64,000 bases of DNA. It comes from Scatophagus argus (lineage: Eukaryota; Chordata; Actinopteri; Scatophagidae). Both the position numbers and the translations under genes were made by a program. Where the stretch lies: contig NC_058516.1 in the NCBI RefSeq assembly GCF_020382885.2, positions 12,192,902 to 12,256,901 on the forward strand. Reading direction: 5' to 3'. Under the pieces are notes generated by a model, which was not told the origin of the DNA, did not search any database, and saw only the letters and a program-made list of their open reading frames with translations. Below, in pieces: positions 35,131 through 48,169 of the stretch (positions are counted from its first letter, which is position 1; each line of letters opens with the position of its first letter).

Positions 35131-35500
35131 CAGGTTCCCATGGATCGTGGTTGGACCTGCTGCAGTCCTGCCTGAAACCTACTGTGATTACTACTGTTTA
35201 GTCATCTGTTCTAATTCCATTACTACTTTGTACAGCTACTACTATTATTATTGTTACTACTATTGTTATCATAATCACTATAGTACATTCTGTGTACTTC
35301 ATCATTATCATCATCTACAGTTCCAACATGGTGTTATTGCTGCTGCTACGCATCTCTGCTTGCGTGCCCCCCGCCCCCGGTCCCCGGTCTTTCTGTCTGT
35401 CCGTCTCTCTCAACCCAACCGGTCAGGGCAGATGGCCGCCCATATACAGCTGGGGTCTGCTCCGAGGTTTCTGTCTTCTAAAAGGCAGTTTTGGGGTCTC
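35131..35500 (+). repeat. Family A LINE 3' UTR in cis with its RT
   Basis: Leader TCCCATGGATCGTGGTTGGA and CCTGAAACCTACTGTGATTA, the AT-rich tract, C-rich run, CCAACCGGTCAGGGCAGATG and the core hairpin. It ends just after AAAAGGCAGTTTTGGGGTCT, so the terminus is lost. Confidence 0.85.
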
Positions 35501-37313
35501 TATTCTTAGAAAAATAAAACATAACAAAACCAGATTTGTAATGACAAAGGCAAACAGCCTTCCTCACTTCCATTACCTTTTTTTGATGAACTGATTCACC
35601 AATCATAGTGATTTCAGCAATGGGCCAATTCACTAAGCTTTTTTGGCTGAATGACAGAGCAACTAGTGGCAACAGTGCAGGACACACTGCAAAAACTAGG
35701 GCCACCAATGCTCACTGATACTACTGATGCATTAGCGCCATTTGTCTTTTTAAGGATCAGTCTGATGTTTTGAGAAATACACTTGCTCTCAGAAGAAAGA
35801 CAGATATCCATTTTATGGATTGTGTTCTAAAGTGTTTTGGGTGGTAGGTCAGACTTGAAAAGCATACAGTCCATTTACCATTCAATTTAAGATAGTCAAC
35901 AGCCAGATTTTCACAAATATCTTTTGGGTATTGACACATGAATTGTACTAAATAGGCTAAAACATGCATAAAACACTAATGCTTTAAAACCAACTCTCAC
36001 AGCCAATGTTACTACCAGCAAGAAGACACTGCAAATTCTTCCACTGACGTGAGACTGATTGGTGTGTTCTCTTCAGACAGGACAGCTAAAATCCAGTTTC
36101 ATGAGTGTTAGACACTCACATCATCTATGAATACCACTAATTGCAGAGTAGGTGGAAATGTTGAGTGAGAGCTGATCAGATAGAAACTTTCAGTTGTGTA
36201 AATGGTAGCACCAGAAGATTCACTTTCACCTTGGGCCCCCTCCCCCACACATCCTTACACATTTCATGTTTATTGTGTACACAAGCTGAGAAAAGCTAGC
36301 AGTTGTCTAGGCGTGGTCGCTGTCAGACACCAGTCTATATCATTAGCAAAATGGTAGGCTTTGTCTCACTGGCTGCTCCACAAACCCAGCCTCTGTTATT
36401 CCTGCATGATGGTTACCTTCATATTAGCTCCATCATATAAACACAGGAAATGAGCATTGTAGTCGTGCAAATTCTGACCAATTTTTGGATCAGGATAAGG
36501 ACAAGTATACAGTAGCAGCATGGTTCTCCACAATTATCAGAGCTTGTCTCATCATGTTTGGAGTGGCATGTAGGTGGGATTCAACACCATGACTGTGAGA
36601 AAGTTTAAAAAAAAAAAAAAAAGACTAGAAATCAGTGTAATTCTAAATATCTTTTTTTTTTTTTAAATGGTAGCGGTTGTAGCAAATAACAGCAGTCTGC
36701 TATGCTGAGCAAAGGTTTTAGAAAGTTACAAAATTTGCTGCAAACAATTGATGCAAAACAATTTTGATTCTGAATTCTGATTCTGATTCTGAACGGTTAA
36801 GTACTAACTCAGTGTGACTTGAAGACTGGCTAGGTGTTTGGAAATTTCAGCCACATGAGAGAGTTCCAGTGAGATGCATCTGGTAATCGCTGTCAATTTA
36901 GTAGTGTGTGTTTAAAGTCAGGGCAGGATTCTCATCATTTGCTCCTTGTAGCCTGTTTTACTGCACCTTCCTCTCTGCATCCTCCTCGTCACTGAAAGAT
37001 GTTGCGTTCTGTGTAGGAGGGTCATGACTAATCACTGGTCACCGCTGATGCTTATGTTGTAACTCCCTACAGCTGTCAACAGAGGCGTCAAGAAACAGCA
37101 TATTCTTCCTGTTCATATGTGAACTTGAAGTGTTGTTACTGATATTTTTAAAAACAAGTCAATAGTGGAGCAGTTCACTTTGGCCAAACACTGTGACCAA
37201 ACTGAATGGGTGAATTATGAACCTTGAAGCTCAACCTCTACAAATGAAAAAAAATCCACATTTTTTTTTTAAACTTTGCTTCGTTTTTGTTTGGTTTTTT
37301 TTTTCATCCATAT
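35501..37313. other. Intergenic, no supported gene
   Basis: Two A/T homopolymer runs lie near 36607-36620 and 36652-36664. A LINE-type ATTCTG tail without a body lies at about 36767-36793. No coding region is recognised. Confidence 0.4.
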
Positions 37314-37445
37314 GTGCTTAAGGGGAATGTTGGGCTCTTTGTATTACAATTTAATTAAAGAGTTTGGTCTAGTGTCATGAGATGACTTTTTGTGAATTGG
37401 CGCTATATAAATAAACTGAATTGAATTGAATTGAACCGAATTGAA
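37314..37445 (+). repeat. Family A terminus with internal deletion
   Basis: GGGGAATGTTGGGCTCTTTG continues to GAGTTTGGTCTAG, then skips the CCTGCTCTAATTGGAAAG part and resumes GTGTCATGAGATGAC. It ends with several AATTGAA units. Confidence 0.8.
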
Positions 37446-38384
37446 TACCAGCACCTATGTGATCCTCCCTGTGTGAGCTAACATGATTGTTATCTAATAC
37501 TCTAACCACCTAGAAAGAGAAGTTTTGGGATTTTTTTTTTAAATGAGATCTTTAGGTTTATGTTTGGTTCGGGTTGGAAAGTTAAAGTAGCTTTTGTAGC
37601 TCACTTTTAGAAAGACTTGATTGTGAGCAAGACACGAGACCGTCCCCAAAGAAAGTGATTTTACTCCTCTTGTCCTTGAGACTACATCCAAAGGACAAAA
37701 CCCCCATGTGGATAATCACAACCAATGACACTAACACACACATGTTTACATTCAAACAAATGTACACAGCTCGAGAAAACCCAAATGGCAGCGCATTGCT
37801 GAGCGATTTCACACATGCGTGCATGAACACACACATTACACACAGCTCGCATAGCCAGACAAGAATGTGAAGTTGAACGATGTACGCATATTTATATAGT
37901 CGTTTGTGTGTGTGTAAGGGTGTAGTGGGTGGGTGAGGGGAAGCCACCATGTGGTCCCTGTGACTGGCAGAGGAAATGCCCTTGAAACTGGCTTTAGAAA
38001 CAGGTTATGGATGTAGAGAGCAGGATATACAGCTTTCAACTCTGTGTATACTTGGCACTGCTGTGTAACTAGAGATTATTATCCCTGTGGTTTGAGGAGG
38101 GTGGCTGAGAGGAGGGGGTCCCACCGCACACAACAACACAGGACACCCACCAAGTTAAACTGGGAACAGACTTGAGCGTGAGCCACACGGGCTTCAGCTA
38201 AATTAACTACATTCTGTTGGTGAAGGGGATAAAATGATTGTATTGTTTGTGCTATAATGAATGATTTAGAGAAACAGACTTCAATCTGAATTCTAGTTTG
38301 ATGCACTGTAATCTGTCATTCTGTGGATGCTTGGGTGTAATTGCTGGCATGCAGTGAACCTTAGCAGTCATGTCGAATTACACA
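37446..38384. other. Intergenic, no supported gene
   Basis: The minus-strand 122-codon ORF at 37582-37950 lies over GT/CA-rich sequence and lacks coding signs. Nothing else is recognised. Confidence 0.35.
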
Positions 38385-38670
38385 TGGACATGGGCTGGAA
38401 GTACGGGCTGGTAGTCCCAAGGTCAGAATGGAAGACTAAGGTGGTTGAGAATGACCAAGCTAGGATCCCATGGGACATATGAAGCAATCCCAAGTGGCAA
38501 CAACATCAAGAAGTAGGAATACAAGAAGCCTGAAAAATATTAAAGGCTGAGAGAGTAAAAGCAACAGTGGTGCCAGTGGTAATTGGGGCACTGGGTTCCA
38601 TGACCCCCAACCTGGCAGTGTGGTTTCAACAAATTCCAGGTACAACATCAATGGATCATTGACCACTGAG
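38385..38670 (+). mobile_element. LINE ORF2 C-terminal fragment, same family as 19.5-20.2 kb
   Basis: The plus strand reads VPVVIGALGSMTPNLAVWFQ then QIPGTT, matching the VIGALG block of the 19.9-20.0 kb copy. Upstream sequence is frame-broken. Both copies are dead. Confidence 0.6.
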
Positions 38671-38707
38671 ATATATTTATATATCAAGTTTTACTTGTTT
38701 GCGATGC

Positions 38708-38712
<5 letters not shown>

Positions 38713-38749
<37 letters not shown>
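38713..38749. repeat. (AT)n microsatellite
   Basis: An uninterrupted AT dinucleotide run of about 18 units in intergenic DNA. Confidence 0.95.
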
Positions 38750-38750
<1 letters not shown>

Positions 38751-38759
38751 TATGGAAAG

Positions 38760-39980
38760 TGGAAACTACTTTATACTAAAGTTTGTAAGATAAGGACAAA
38801 AGTAGGACTGAAGGACTGAAGTTCAAAACCCACTATGTAGTTTTTTCTCTGGAATGGCACCGAAGAGTTGACCTGTGTGTATCGTAGTGTTGTTAAAAAG
38901 CTGAGCGCTCCTTGTTTCATTTCTCAGAGGACTCATGAAAATTCCTTTGACTGACAAACACCAGCTTCACCAGAAGATTCTGACTGGCTTATGGCATCTC
39001 TTGTAGTCTGTGACACTTTACAAACGCATGAGATGGATGCATGTCGTGGAATATATCAGTCTGCTGCCATTGTTCTTATCTCCACTCACAAGTGGGGGTG
39101 TGGTGGCTCATTGGGGGATGGGAGGTTGAATGATTATGGGGGCCCAGAGTTAGATAAATATTAACTGTGAAGCCGTTAAGCATTTTTCAATCATAAAATC
39201 CTGGCAGACACAACAGATCTATTACGCTGCAATAAAATTAAACAGGGTCACTGTTTGTCATTTGGTTTATGAGTTAATGATTTAATTAATTGCTTTTTTG
39301 TTCTCCAAACTTGTGCATCACAATATCATAAAGTGTGTAGCAGGGGAAGAAGTACTCAGCTCTTGCACTTCAGCCATGCATTTAAACGCAACTCATGCAT
39401 TTAAGCACACTCTTGGGATATTTCAGAGTAATGTATATTATTGGATTATAATTACTGATGCATCAACGTCTTCGTCACCTCAGTGTAAAGGTGGTTTATC
39501 TTCTGGCAGGGCTTGTGAATTTATAATACAGGAACTAAAGTTGTCAAATAAATCTAAAGCAGTCAAAGGTATAATATTCACCCCTTGCAGTGGAACAAAG
39601 TAGCAGAAAATGGAAATACTCACTTAAAAACAGAAGTACCTCAAAAACTGTACTTGAGTAAACACGTTGTTTGCCTTTCAGAACACCCCCACAATAACCT
39701 TTGTGCATTTATGTGTACATGTATGTAAGCCTGTGTATACCAAAAACACGGGTGTACACACACTATGTAAAGCTTTAAACGTGACTTATAGTGGCTGATG
39801 ATTCCATTAAAAAAAAAATCTGAATTCAGGGCTGCACCACGACACCTGAAGACAATGAATAAATTCCTACCTGCATAGACATATCTGCAAAGCTCAGCCG
39901 AGATATGTATAGCGCTAAACGTCTGTATCTATAGGCTTTCTGTCTGTCTTCTGGACGTCAGAGGTACGCACGGCGTCTCC
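38760..39980. other. Upstream flank of atp1b1
   Basis: No gene is seen. The 101-codon ORF at 39298-39603 has no recognisable domain. Distal regulatory elements could be here but none is identifiable by eye. Confidence 0.35.
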
Positions 39981-39984
39981 GCTC

Positions 39985-40100
39985 CCTAATTGGCCGACGG
40001 TGTTCCGCCCTCCTACTGGGTAACTTGTTGAGAGTTTCGGGCGGAGCCGAGAAGCAACGGTTTATATTGGGGAGCCTTTGAGAGGAACGAGCTGGGGACT
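39985..40100 (+). promoter_or_regulatory. Probable atp1b1 core promoter
   Basis: A GC-rich stretch contains an inverted CCAAT box (ATTGG at 39989-39993), GC boxes CCGCCC (40005-40010) and GGGCGG (40039-40044) and a TATA-like TTTATATT (40061-40068). A start about 25-30 bases after the TATA-like box would give a 5' UTR of about 80 bases. Spacing and motif set fit a real promoter; the start site is inferred. Confidence 0.6.
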
Positions 40101-40171
40101 TCTGCGACAGGTCGGGTCTTGGTCGTTGAACTGAAGGAACGAGGGACACCTTTACGGGGGAATACATCAAA

Positions 40172-43100
40172 ATGCCTTCTAATAAAGACGATGGCGGGTG
40201 GAAGAAGTTTGTGTGGAATTCGGAAAAAGGAGAGCTTCTCGGTCGTACCGGAGGCAGCTGGTGTAAGTACATTTGCGAACCGTCCGGGTGTTCGTGGTAA
40301 ATTGGTAAGCGCGCACTCATGGCGGCAGGGGCGCGCGCGTTGGTCGCCTCGTGCTTCTTACCACCTGTTTGATTTGACTTTGCTGCATTTATTAACAACG
40401 CGATTCAAACTTGCATCATTGTACCTAATATACAAGTTTTACATGATTGCTATGCACCAACGCATGACCCCCCCAAATACCTACCCCCCCCCGATCTACC
40501 TTTATTCCTATGAAAAACTTTACGTTAAAACAAGGTTATGTTGTGTGGGTTTGCTTGTATTTAGTAGCAGAATTCCACGTCCCCGTTGTACATTCAGAGA
40601 GCGTAGACGCTGCGGTGGGGTTGTTGACGATGGAAAGCGAGCCAATGATTGGATCCCGTCTTGTCCACATTGGCTGTTTGTTGTTGGTGTGGGGGGGGGG
40701 GACGTCAAGTTGTATTTTAGCAGTTTTAGCAATTGGCAGGCAAAGGGTTAAAAATGCATCACGGTCCAAGGTGAGTCAAGGTGATAGGGCCTCCACGGAA
40801 ATGGAGAGAGGACTATCGATCCGTGTCGGGTTCCTCTGATCAGATGTCAGGGTAATCTAACGAACAATACAACTGATTAAGTTGGTCAACCCTTTCTTCT
40901 CTTATTTCTCCAGCAGCAGCACATGGCTTTGTACCTCTTCTCAATGTCACAAAGCTCTTTAGATGCTAACTACTAACTAACACCTAGGTAGACTAACACC
41001 TGGGTAAAAAATAAAAATGTTTTTAGTGGCATGTTTTAGACCAGAGCTCAGGAGCGGCGAAGGCAGCCCGGCTACTGCAGGAGCACAAGCCGAAGTGAGG
41101 TTGATGAGTGAAGCTCTTCTTTGTCCTTCTGAGGTCATCTGAAAATGCTGATGCATTTGGGAAGCGTGCCATGCGCAGTGCTGCTTTGTGAAGGTGGTGA
41201 TGAAAGGACATCCAGGCCGACGTGGGGACCACTTTAACAGATAACTTTGAATCCATGAGATATCAAATATTCTTTACGGTTTTACTTTGCAGAATACCAT
41301 GAGAGGAATGTTAATGCTCCTCATCTGACTCATCTGTAGCTGAGATAAGGGAAAATAGATATGTAGGACTGTCAAGAGGACACAAGCTTTGATTGTATGT
41401 CCTTGCTTAAATGATGTGTCATATATTGTCGGGTTCATGCTGTTTTGACCTTGTTGACATTGACTCATGCAGCAAAAAAAAAAAAAAAAAAGGTCTGAAT
41501 GAATGCATGGCTCACTACCTGCAAGGTTAACTACAGTGTACTTTATTGCTTAGAGGGGAAGATAACAGGATTGTAATGCTTTGTTAATTCTTCATGGGAA
41601 AAAAAAAATGTATTCCAAGAGCCAGCAGTGTTTTGAGTAATTACTACCTTGTAGGCTTCACAGCTGAATTCCTGTAAATGTGTAGACAACGACTGCCGCT
41701 GTTGTATTGTTTTCTAATGAATGCTGGCTTTGTGGTTTGTTATATTCATAGCGGTGACAAAAGGTCTGTTAGCATGTTCGCGGATGTCCTTGGAGAAGAG
41801 GCAGCGCGATGAAGGACTACTTCACGTTGAAGGGACAAATGTGGACGGCTCTTTAAGTTTTGTGGACAGTGTGTTCATAGTGCATAATAGTAGTTATCAA
41901 AAGCGTCATTTTGGTTATGATTGAAGATTGTAAAGCCTTTGATCCAGTAAAATACAGATGAATTTACTGTAATTTGCAGTGTGTCCAAAGTATTACAAAA
42001 GTAATCCCCCCATTAAAAACACATTAAAATTACAAATATTGGATTGGATTTATATCTGGACTTTGGTTGGAGTTAACTTGATAGTTTACCTGAGTACCAT
42101 TTGCTTTGTTGTTGGGTTGCTTCTCTTGCAGAATGCCGGAGAGACTCTTTTCTTTTTATCTGAATTATTTTGACTCGCAACCTTCAATTCAGTTCAGTTT
42201 ACTTATATAGCACCAATTCACAACAAAAGTTATCTCATGACCCTTTCCAGTTAGAGCAGGTCTAGACCATTAAATTACACCAGCATTTGTGTCACCCCCC
42301 CCCCACACCATGTTTCCACCGGCAGCATGAAAGATGCTGGGGGATGGCGTGTTTCCACTGATGTGTTCCACTTAGCATAAACCAATCCTAGTTTTAGCTC
42401 GATGACCAAAAAAAGCCCAAATGAATTATTAATGGACTCTTGTGATCTTACCATGTCCCAATTCGTCTCAGTCTCGTACATGCCTTTTGGCCGACAGAAG
42501 TTGAGGTGTCATGTGACATTCTCTTTGTCAGTCTGTCATGCGGATGTGATGGAGAACATGTTACGGTTACTGTATCATCTTCATCTCTCACCACAGACAT
42601 GGAGCCTTGCAGCTGTTCAACAGACAGGGCACATAAAAGCACATCTGGCTGTCCTCCTTTATAGTTATTGTGTATGGCTAGTTCACCTGTGATAGCTTAA
42701 TTACACACGGGTGATCTCCAGCTTTTTAATTTCAATTTCACTTTATTTATATAGCACTTTATACAATCAAAATTGTCTCTAGATGCTATACAGAGACCCA
42801 GAGCGTGAACCCCCGAGCAAGCAGACAGTGGCAAGGAAAAACTCCCTTTTAACAGGAAGAAACCTTGAGCAGGACCCGGCTTGCAAGGGAGAACCATCCT
42901 GCTGATACTGGGCTGGTTGAACGGGGGGGAAGAAGAGGCAGAGAGGACAGAGAAGATGAAAGAGAGAGAGAAACATACATGATTTTTATGTGACTTCTAA
43001 AATAAAAAAAAAAACTCACCTTGCTTGTGGTGACTAAAGGATGTGACTATTTGGGCAATTGTAGGCAGTTTTTTTACTAATGTGAACGTTTTTGTTCAGT

Positions 43101-46100
43101 GTATAACATTCAGTGTCACTCCACAATTGTGTAACCCTTATCAGCTATTGTTGCAGCGTTGCTCAATAGTAATGTAGGTCTTGTAAAGCTTACCTATTAT
43201 TACAGAATTAATATCTTTCCATTGTGACAGCTCCCAAAAGTGAGAACAGGTGAACCATGCAGTGTAGACTGTACTGTAGAGATTTACAGAGTTTGCCAAG
43301 GCTTATTGTGTACTTAGTGGAATGTTATCTAATTATGTATTCTTACTGATTGACAGCATGTTGTATAAGTTAATGATTCCAAGCTAATTGAAAATTACAC
43401 TCATTAAGTAATTTTCCTCATCTAAAATGGCCGTAGTAAACCTAGAAAACCAGCTTCTCTCGCTCTCTCTTTTCACTAACATATTTCCCCTTTTCTTTCT
43501 CCTCTGCAGTTAAAATTCTGTTGTTCTATGTGATTTTCTATGGATGTCTGGCTGGGATCTTCATTGGAACCATCCAAGCCATGCTGCTTACCCTGAGTGA
43601 CTACAAGCCCACCTGGCAGGACAGAGTCGCACCCCCTGGTGAGAAGTGACACCCACCTTCTTTCTGTTAGGATGCTCTGAAAGAATAACAGAATGAAAAA
43701 CAGTGCCTGACAAAGGTGACTTTAGAGGTACCTACACAGCCAGTGTCTCTGATTATTTGATAAGGTTTCTCAAACTACACAAACATAAGCAGAGAATATG
43801 TTCATATGTTCAGTGTTGGAACAAGAGCTCACTTTGGCCGCAGGTAACAGGGCTGTGTATTGTTTTGGAAATGAGCTTTTCATGTATCTTCACGTCATGA
43901 TCCCGGCGTAGTACCTGCACTTACAGCACCCCTCCCTTTTGTGTACACACCGCAGTCTGGTTACCATAGAGGACCAAGGTCAGCTGGGGTTTATCATGCC
44001 AAGCTGAGCATGTGCAGAATACACTCAACTGAGTGGACAGGATGAAGGCTGCTGGCAGCCAGCTACTGCCTGACTGCTGTTTGGCTTCCATGGTAAACAT
44101 GTAGAGGATAAACTGGAGGTGTGTCAGTGATTATTGTACCCATTTGAGGTGCTGGCAGTTGTATCACAGGGAAATCTACTGTCAATGACTGGCTATAGTG
44201 ACAATTTTCCAAACATGCAGCTTAATTACGTTAAAACCACACAACCCTTAGAATGAGATCCTTAATGTGGAATATTAGTGGGCTAAAGGGACATTATGAC
44301 ATTTAAAGAGCTTATTTGTGTTACATGAGACTTGTCAGTAAAGAGACACTGGAGATCCAGACTACATTCAGCCTGTTCAGCTCATTTTAGCAGAAAGACT
44401 GGAAGCAGGAGGAAACACTATCTGTATCTGGATGCACAAACATTGCATTGATATTGATCATCTTGTCTGAATCTGAAGGAATTGGTAAAAATATGTGTTT
44501 CCTACATAGTCTGTGTTTCTTTATACGTCAGAACTCTGACACATTTGAAGTGAAACATATTCAAAATGTGAGGGTTCCATGACTTTTTATTCACTTATTC
44601 TCTGAGATCAGAACACATTTATTTAATATCATATTAAGTGGCACATGTGTTGTCCTCTGCAGGCCTTACACACACCCCACGATCAGATAAAGCTGAAGTG
44701 TCCTTTAGCATCAACGATGTGGAGACCTACCTGCCTTACACCAAGGCCTTGAAGGACTTCCTGGCCAAGTATGACGAAGAACACCAGAGGGACCAGATGA
44801 AGTTCGAAGACTGTGGAGGTAGGTTCCACTCTGACATCTCACTGGCTTTCTTTAACAGCCCATCAGCACTGGACTTCTGGACCTTCAGACACTGTTACCA
44901 TTTCTGTTAATTCTTAACCCCCCACCCCTCCCAGAGGATCCTGCTGAGTACAAGAACCGAGGTGACTTGGAGAGCGACGTGGGCGTCAGGAAGGCCTGTC
45001 GTTTCTCCAGGTCCTTGCTGGGACCCTGCTCAGGCCTTGAGGATCAAGACTTTGGTTTCAAGGAAGGCAAGCCCTGTCTAATTGTAAAGCTCAACAGGAT
45101 TGTCAACTTCCGCCCAAGGGTAATTTTAACTTTTCTAACTCTTATATATTATCATGATCATGACATCTGATCACAGACCTCTGTCCGACGATCAGATCTC
45201 AATATGCGAGTTTAAGTATGGCATAGTGAGTCTCAAGTAAGGCAGGATTTCAATAGGACCTTTAAAATGGAGTTGTTGGCATAAAGTGTGAAACAGCCAC
45301 CAATGCAGAAGAGATGGAAAGCCATCTCATATGATGGCATGCAATATTTCAAAGGATGCACCAATTTCCTTTATAGTTATAGAGTTAGGCGGCCAAGTGA
45401 AAGCCGAGTCTGATTCAATTGATTCTGTTGATGTTTTACATCTAATAGGTAAGTAAGTGGCAAGTGCAAATTCAGTGAACTCTGGCTCATGAACAGCTTG
45501 TTCAGTGCTTGGGTTGAAACCTTTCAAAAATAGCAAATCTGAAGGCCTGCCACTGTACCTGGTGCAAGAAAAATCTCAAATCGGGAAGTTTGGGTACAAA
45601 GGCATTAGAGATGTAGGGGCAGCCAGAAAAACAAAGTTGTTAAAGGACACCAGCAAATGCCTGCCATTACATTCGGAGCATCAGCAAGAATAAAATCATT
45701 TTCTGGGAGTCCGGTTTATTTTTTGTTTGTTATCCTTTTAATACTTGAGATCAGTAGAGCCAGTCAAGAAGCACTTAAGAACTAGTGCTACTTCAGCTAC
45801 CCCCAACAGTCATGTGACCCTCATTTTGTACATTGCAGCAATGCTAATGTATGCCTTTGACTTAGTTTTCCTTTGCTGCTTCAGATAATGAAGAGGAATG
45901 TTTTTTTAATAGACTGTATTCAAACTGATACAGATTTCATTTGTACCTTCTGAGATCTGATCACCGTGAGAGCCAGACCGTTCGCATATGTAGTTACCAA
46001 AACCAGATACATTTTACATCAGGTGGAAACAGGAACTTATATGAAAAACTAAGTTGTCTCTATGGCTCTACTGACGTATTTTGGTTCTGTCCAACTTTTA

Positions 46101-46591
46101 ACTTGTCTTTCTGTTTAGCCTCCTTCCTCTAATGAAAGTATCCCTGAGGATGCTCAACCCAAGGTGCAGCCCAATGTCATCCCTCTCTTTTGCACCAACA
46201 AGGTACATACTTTTATTTTTTGCCCTCTTTTCAGTTTATTTAATTTTCTGTTTAGACATCAACGTGTGTGTGTGTCTGTGTGATTTCATTTGTCTATGTT
46301 CCATACATTTGTCTTGTTTCCTCCTTCCAGAAAGAGGAGGATGCTGGTAAAATCGGAGAGATTAAGTACTATGGCATTGGCGGTGGCTTCCCCCTGCAGT
46401 ATTACCCATATTACGGTAAACTGCTGCACCCTCAGTACCTGCAGCCGCTGGTGGCACTGCACTTCACCAACCTGACCCAGAACGCTGAATTGCGCATAGA
46501 GTGTAAAGTGTTCGGAGAAAACATCGACTACAGTGACAAGGACCGCTACCAGGGACGCTTTGACATCAAGATCCAGATTAACAATTTATGA
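40172..46591 (+). CDS. atp1b1: Na,K-ATPase beta-1 subunit
   Basis: The beta-1 subunit is a type II membrane glycoprotein needed for folding, delivery and K+ affinity of the Na,K-ATPase alpha subunit. Six exons join to 301 codons plus stop: 40172-40262, 43510-43638, 44663-44818, 44935-45119, 46119-46202 and 46331-46591. The cytoplasmic start [20 protein letters not shown] is followed by the single membrane span ([18 protein letters not shown]). The ectodomain shows the expected cysteines, including [30 protein letters not shown] and [27 protein letters not shown] is the highly conserved beta signature, and NLTQ is a likely N-glycosylation site. It ends [16 protein letters not shown]. All junctions are GT/AG. 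Length matches beta-1 (about 303 residues). Teleosts often keep a and b paralogues, and I cannot tell which this is. Intron 1 (3.2 kb) carries family A and B ends. Confidence 0.95.
42184..42272 (-). repeat. Family A terminus, atp1b1 intron 1
   Basis: TTCAATTCAGTTCAGTTTAC followed by TTATATAGCACCAATTCACA is the inverted terminus. It reaches only GAGCAGGTCTAGACCATTAA before ending. Confidence 0.8.
42728..42970 (-). repeat. Family B LINE 3' end, atp1b1 intron 1
   Basis: It has the same order as the copy at 29.95 kb: CTTTATTTATATAGCACTTT, AACTCCCTTTTAACAGGAAG, ACCATCCTGCTGATACTGGG and a (GA)n end. The small ORFs predicted here are products of the repeat. Confidence 0.82.
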
Positions 46592-48067
46592 CCGTCATAA
46601 GAACCATAGCACTTTCCCTGACCGCCCCTCCCCCCCCGCGTCCCCTTTATCCTTAACAAAATACCAAGGAGATGATAAGAGAAGGGGTCAGGTTGTAGCG
46701 GTTAAGTCAATCACAACTAGTCTTGAGTGAATAAATGAAAGGTAAAAAAAAAAAAAAATAAACTGATAGGGGACCGATGTGTAATCTGTCTGCTTTCATC
46801 ATTAGCTTCTACACTTCTGTCTAGGGATAGAATGTAATTTAGAGGAAAGTAGCAATAGGCCTAATAAAAATATTTATTCTGCTGTAAATGAGACTTTTCC
46901 ACAAGCCATGGGACATTTCATTGATGACTGTAAAGTTAAATTGCCATCTCTGATGTCGTAGCGAGCTGTTTTTGTCCCCTCTGCATATCGCTGCCTTGTG
47001 TGGTTTCAGTAGATATTTTTGGAGTGTGCAGTTAGTTGCAGAATCTAGTCCTTCCAAAACCACACTGTTCCTCATTTTCTTCTGGCGAGCGAGCTTTAGT
47101 AGTTCTATCCATGTGTTTGTCAGACCTGAACACTTACTCCCACTCACTTATTAACTGAAATCATTTGACATCTACACTCTTCTGATCTGTGTAAGTTAAA
47201 GGCTGCACTCCAGGGAACTTCTTTCCTCTTCCTATTTGTCTTTTACATTTGATCACAGGAGTCTCTCTTTACTTTGTCATTTCTCTTTTTGTGCTTTTTT
47301 TTTTGTTTTATTACTTGGTTTCATGCCTTTTACTGTTGATTTTTGCCTTGAATGTAGTAGAGTTGTGTGTCCATCCCATTAAACACCGGCCTGTTGTTTG
47401 TGCAACGGTGCTAACTGGAATTTTTAAAAAGGAAGGGTTTTTTTTTTTTTGTTGGTTTTATTTTTTTTTTTTCTTTTTGCTGGATTCATCACAGCATTGT
47501 GGTGTAACTCTGAATGTTTTAGCCATTAAACATGGTGAAAGAATTTTATATTTATGCAGTTGTACATTTTGTTTCTTTCAGAATATTGTAATGTATAAAT
47601 GCAATACCAAAGCAAAGTGACGAGTTGAAAGAGAGTCTTTATCAGAAACAATGCAGTACTCATTTTTAGGATCTCATCATGTTAAGTGCTAAAATTAATG
47701 TCTCCCAACTGTAAACTCCTGATTAGGTGTAGAATGAACAGGCAAGATGCATTTTAATTCCACAATGACCTGTTGTTCTTGCATTTGAAGAAAAAAAAAA
47801 CAAAACAAATGAGTTCTTATAGACCACAGTGTCTTTAGATAACTCATGATGTTGGCTTTAATATTCTGTAGGATCTCATGTTGATGTAGAACACTCGACT
47901 TGAACTTAAACATCAGTCAACTTTCCATTAGTTCATCCAACTTTGTCATTTAATCAAAGATGGAAACAAATAAAACCATAATGGACCTTTCTCTCGTTTT
48001 CTTTTTCTGTCATATTGTGATATTTTTGCTCATCTACATCCTGAACTACAATGTGATTAAAAATAAA
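46592..48067 (+). other. atp1b1 3' UTR, with alternative poly(A) signals
   Basis: Canonical AATAAA hexamers occur at 46730-46735 and 46757-46762 (short UTR) and at 48062-48067 (long UTR of about 1.5 kb). T-rich tracts near 47290 and 47440-47475 are non-coding. No other gene is seen here. Which signal is used cannot be decided from sequence. Confidence 0.5.
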
Positions 48068-48169
48068 AATTATGAAACACAACTTAAGTATTTATAGTCA
48101 GGTCTAAGGTGGACCAGATCAAACCCAAGTTCCAGATGGCTACTACGAGTAGACTTTAGAATTATTACA

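Noticed and set aside
39958-40398. 146-codon minus-strand ORF across the atp1b1 promoter
   Set aside because: Antisense to a GC-rich promoter and exon 1; such open frames are common in GC-rich DNA.
40119-40751. 210-codon ORF over the start of atp1b1
   Set aside because: It is in a different frame from the recognised start [10 protein letters not shown], begins in the 5' UTR and reads into intron 1.
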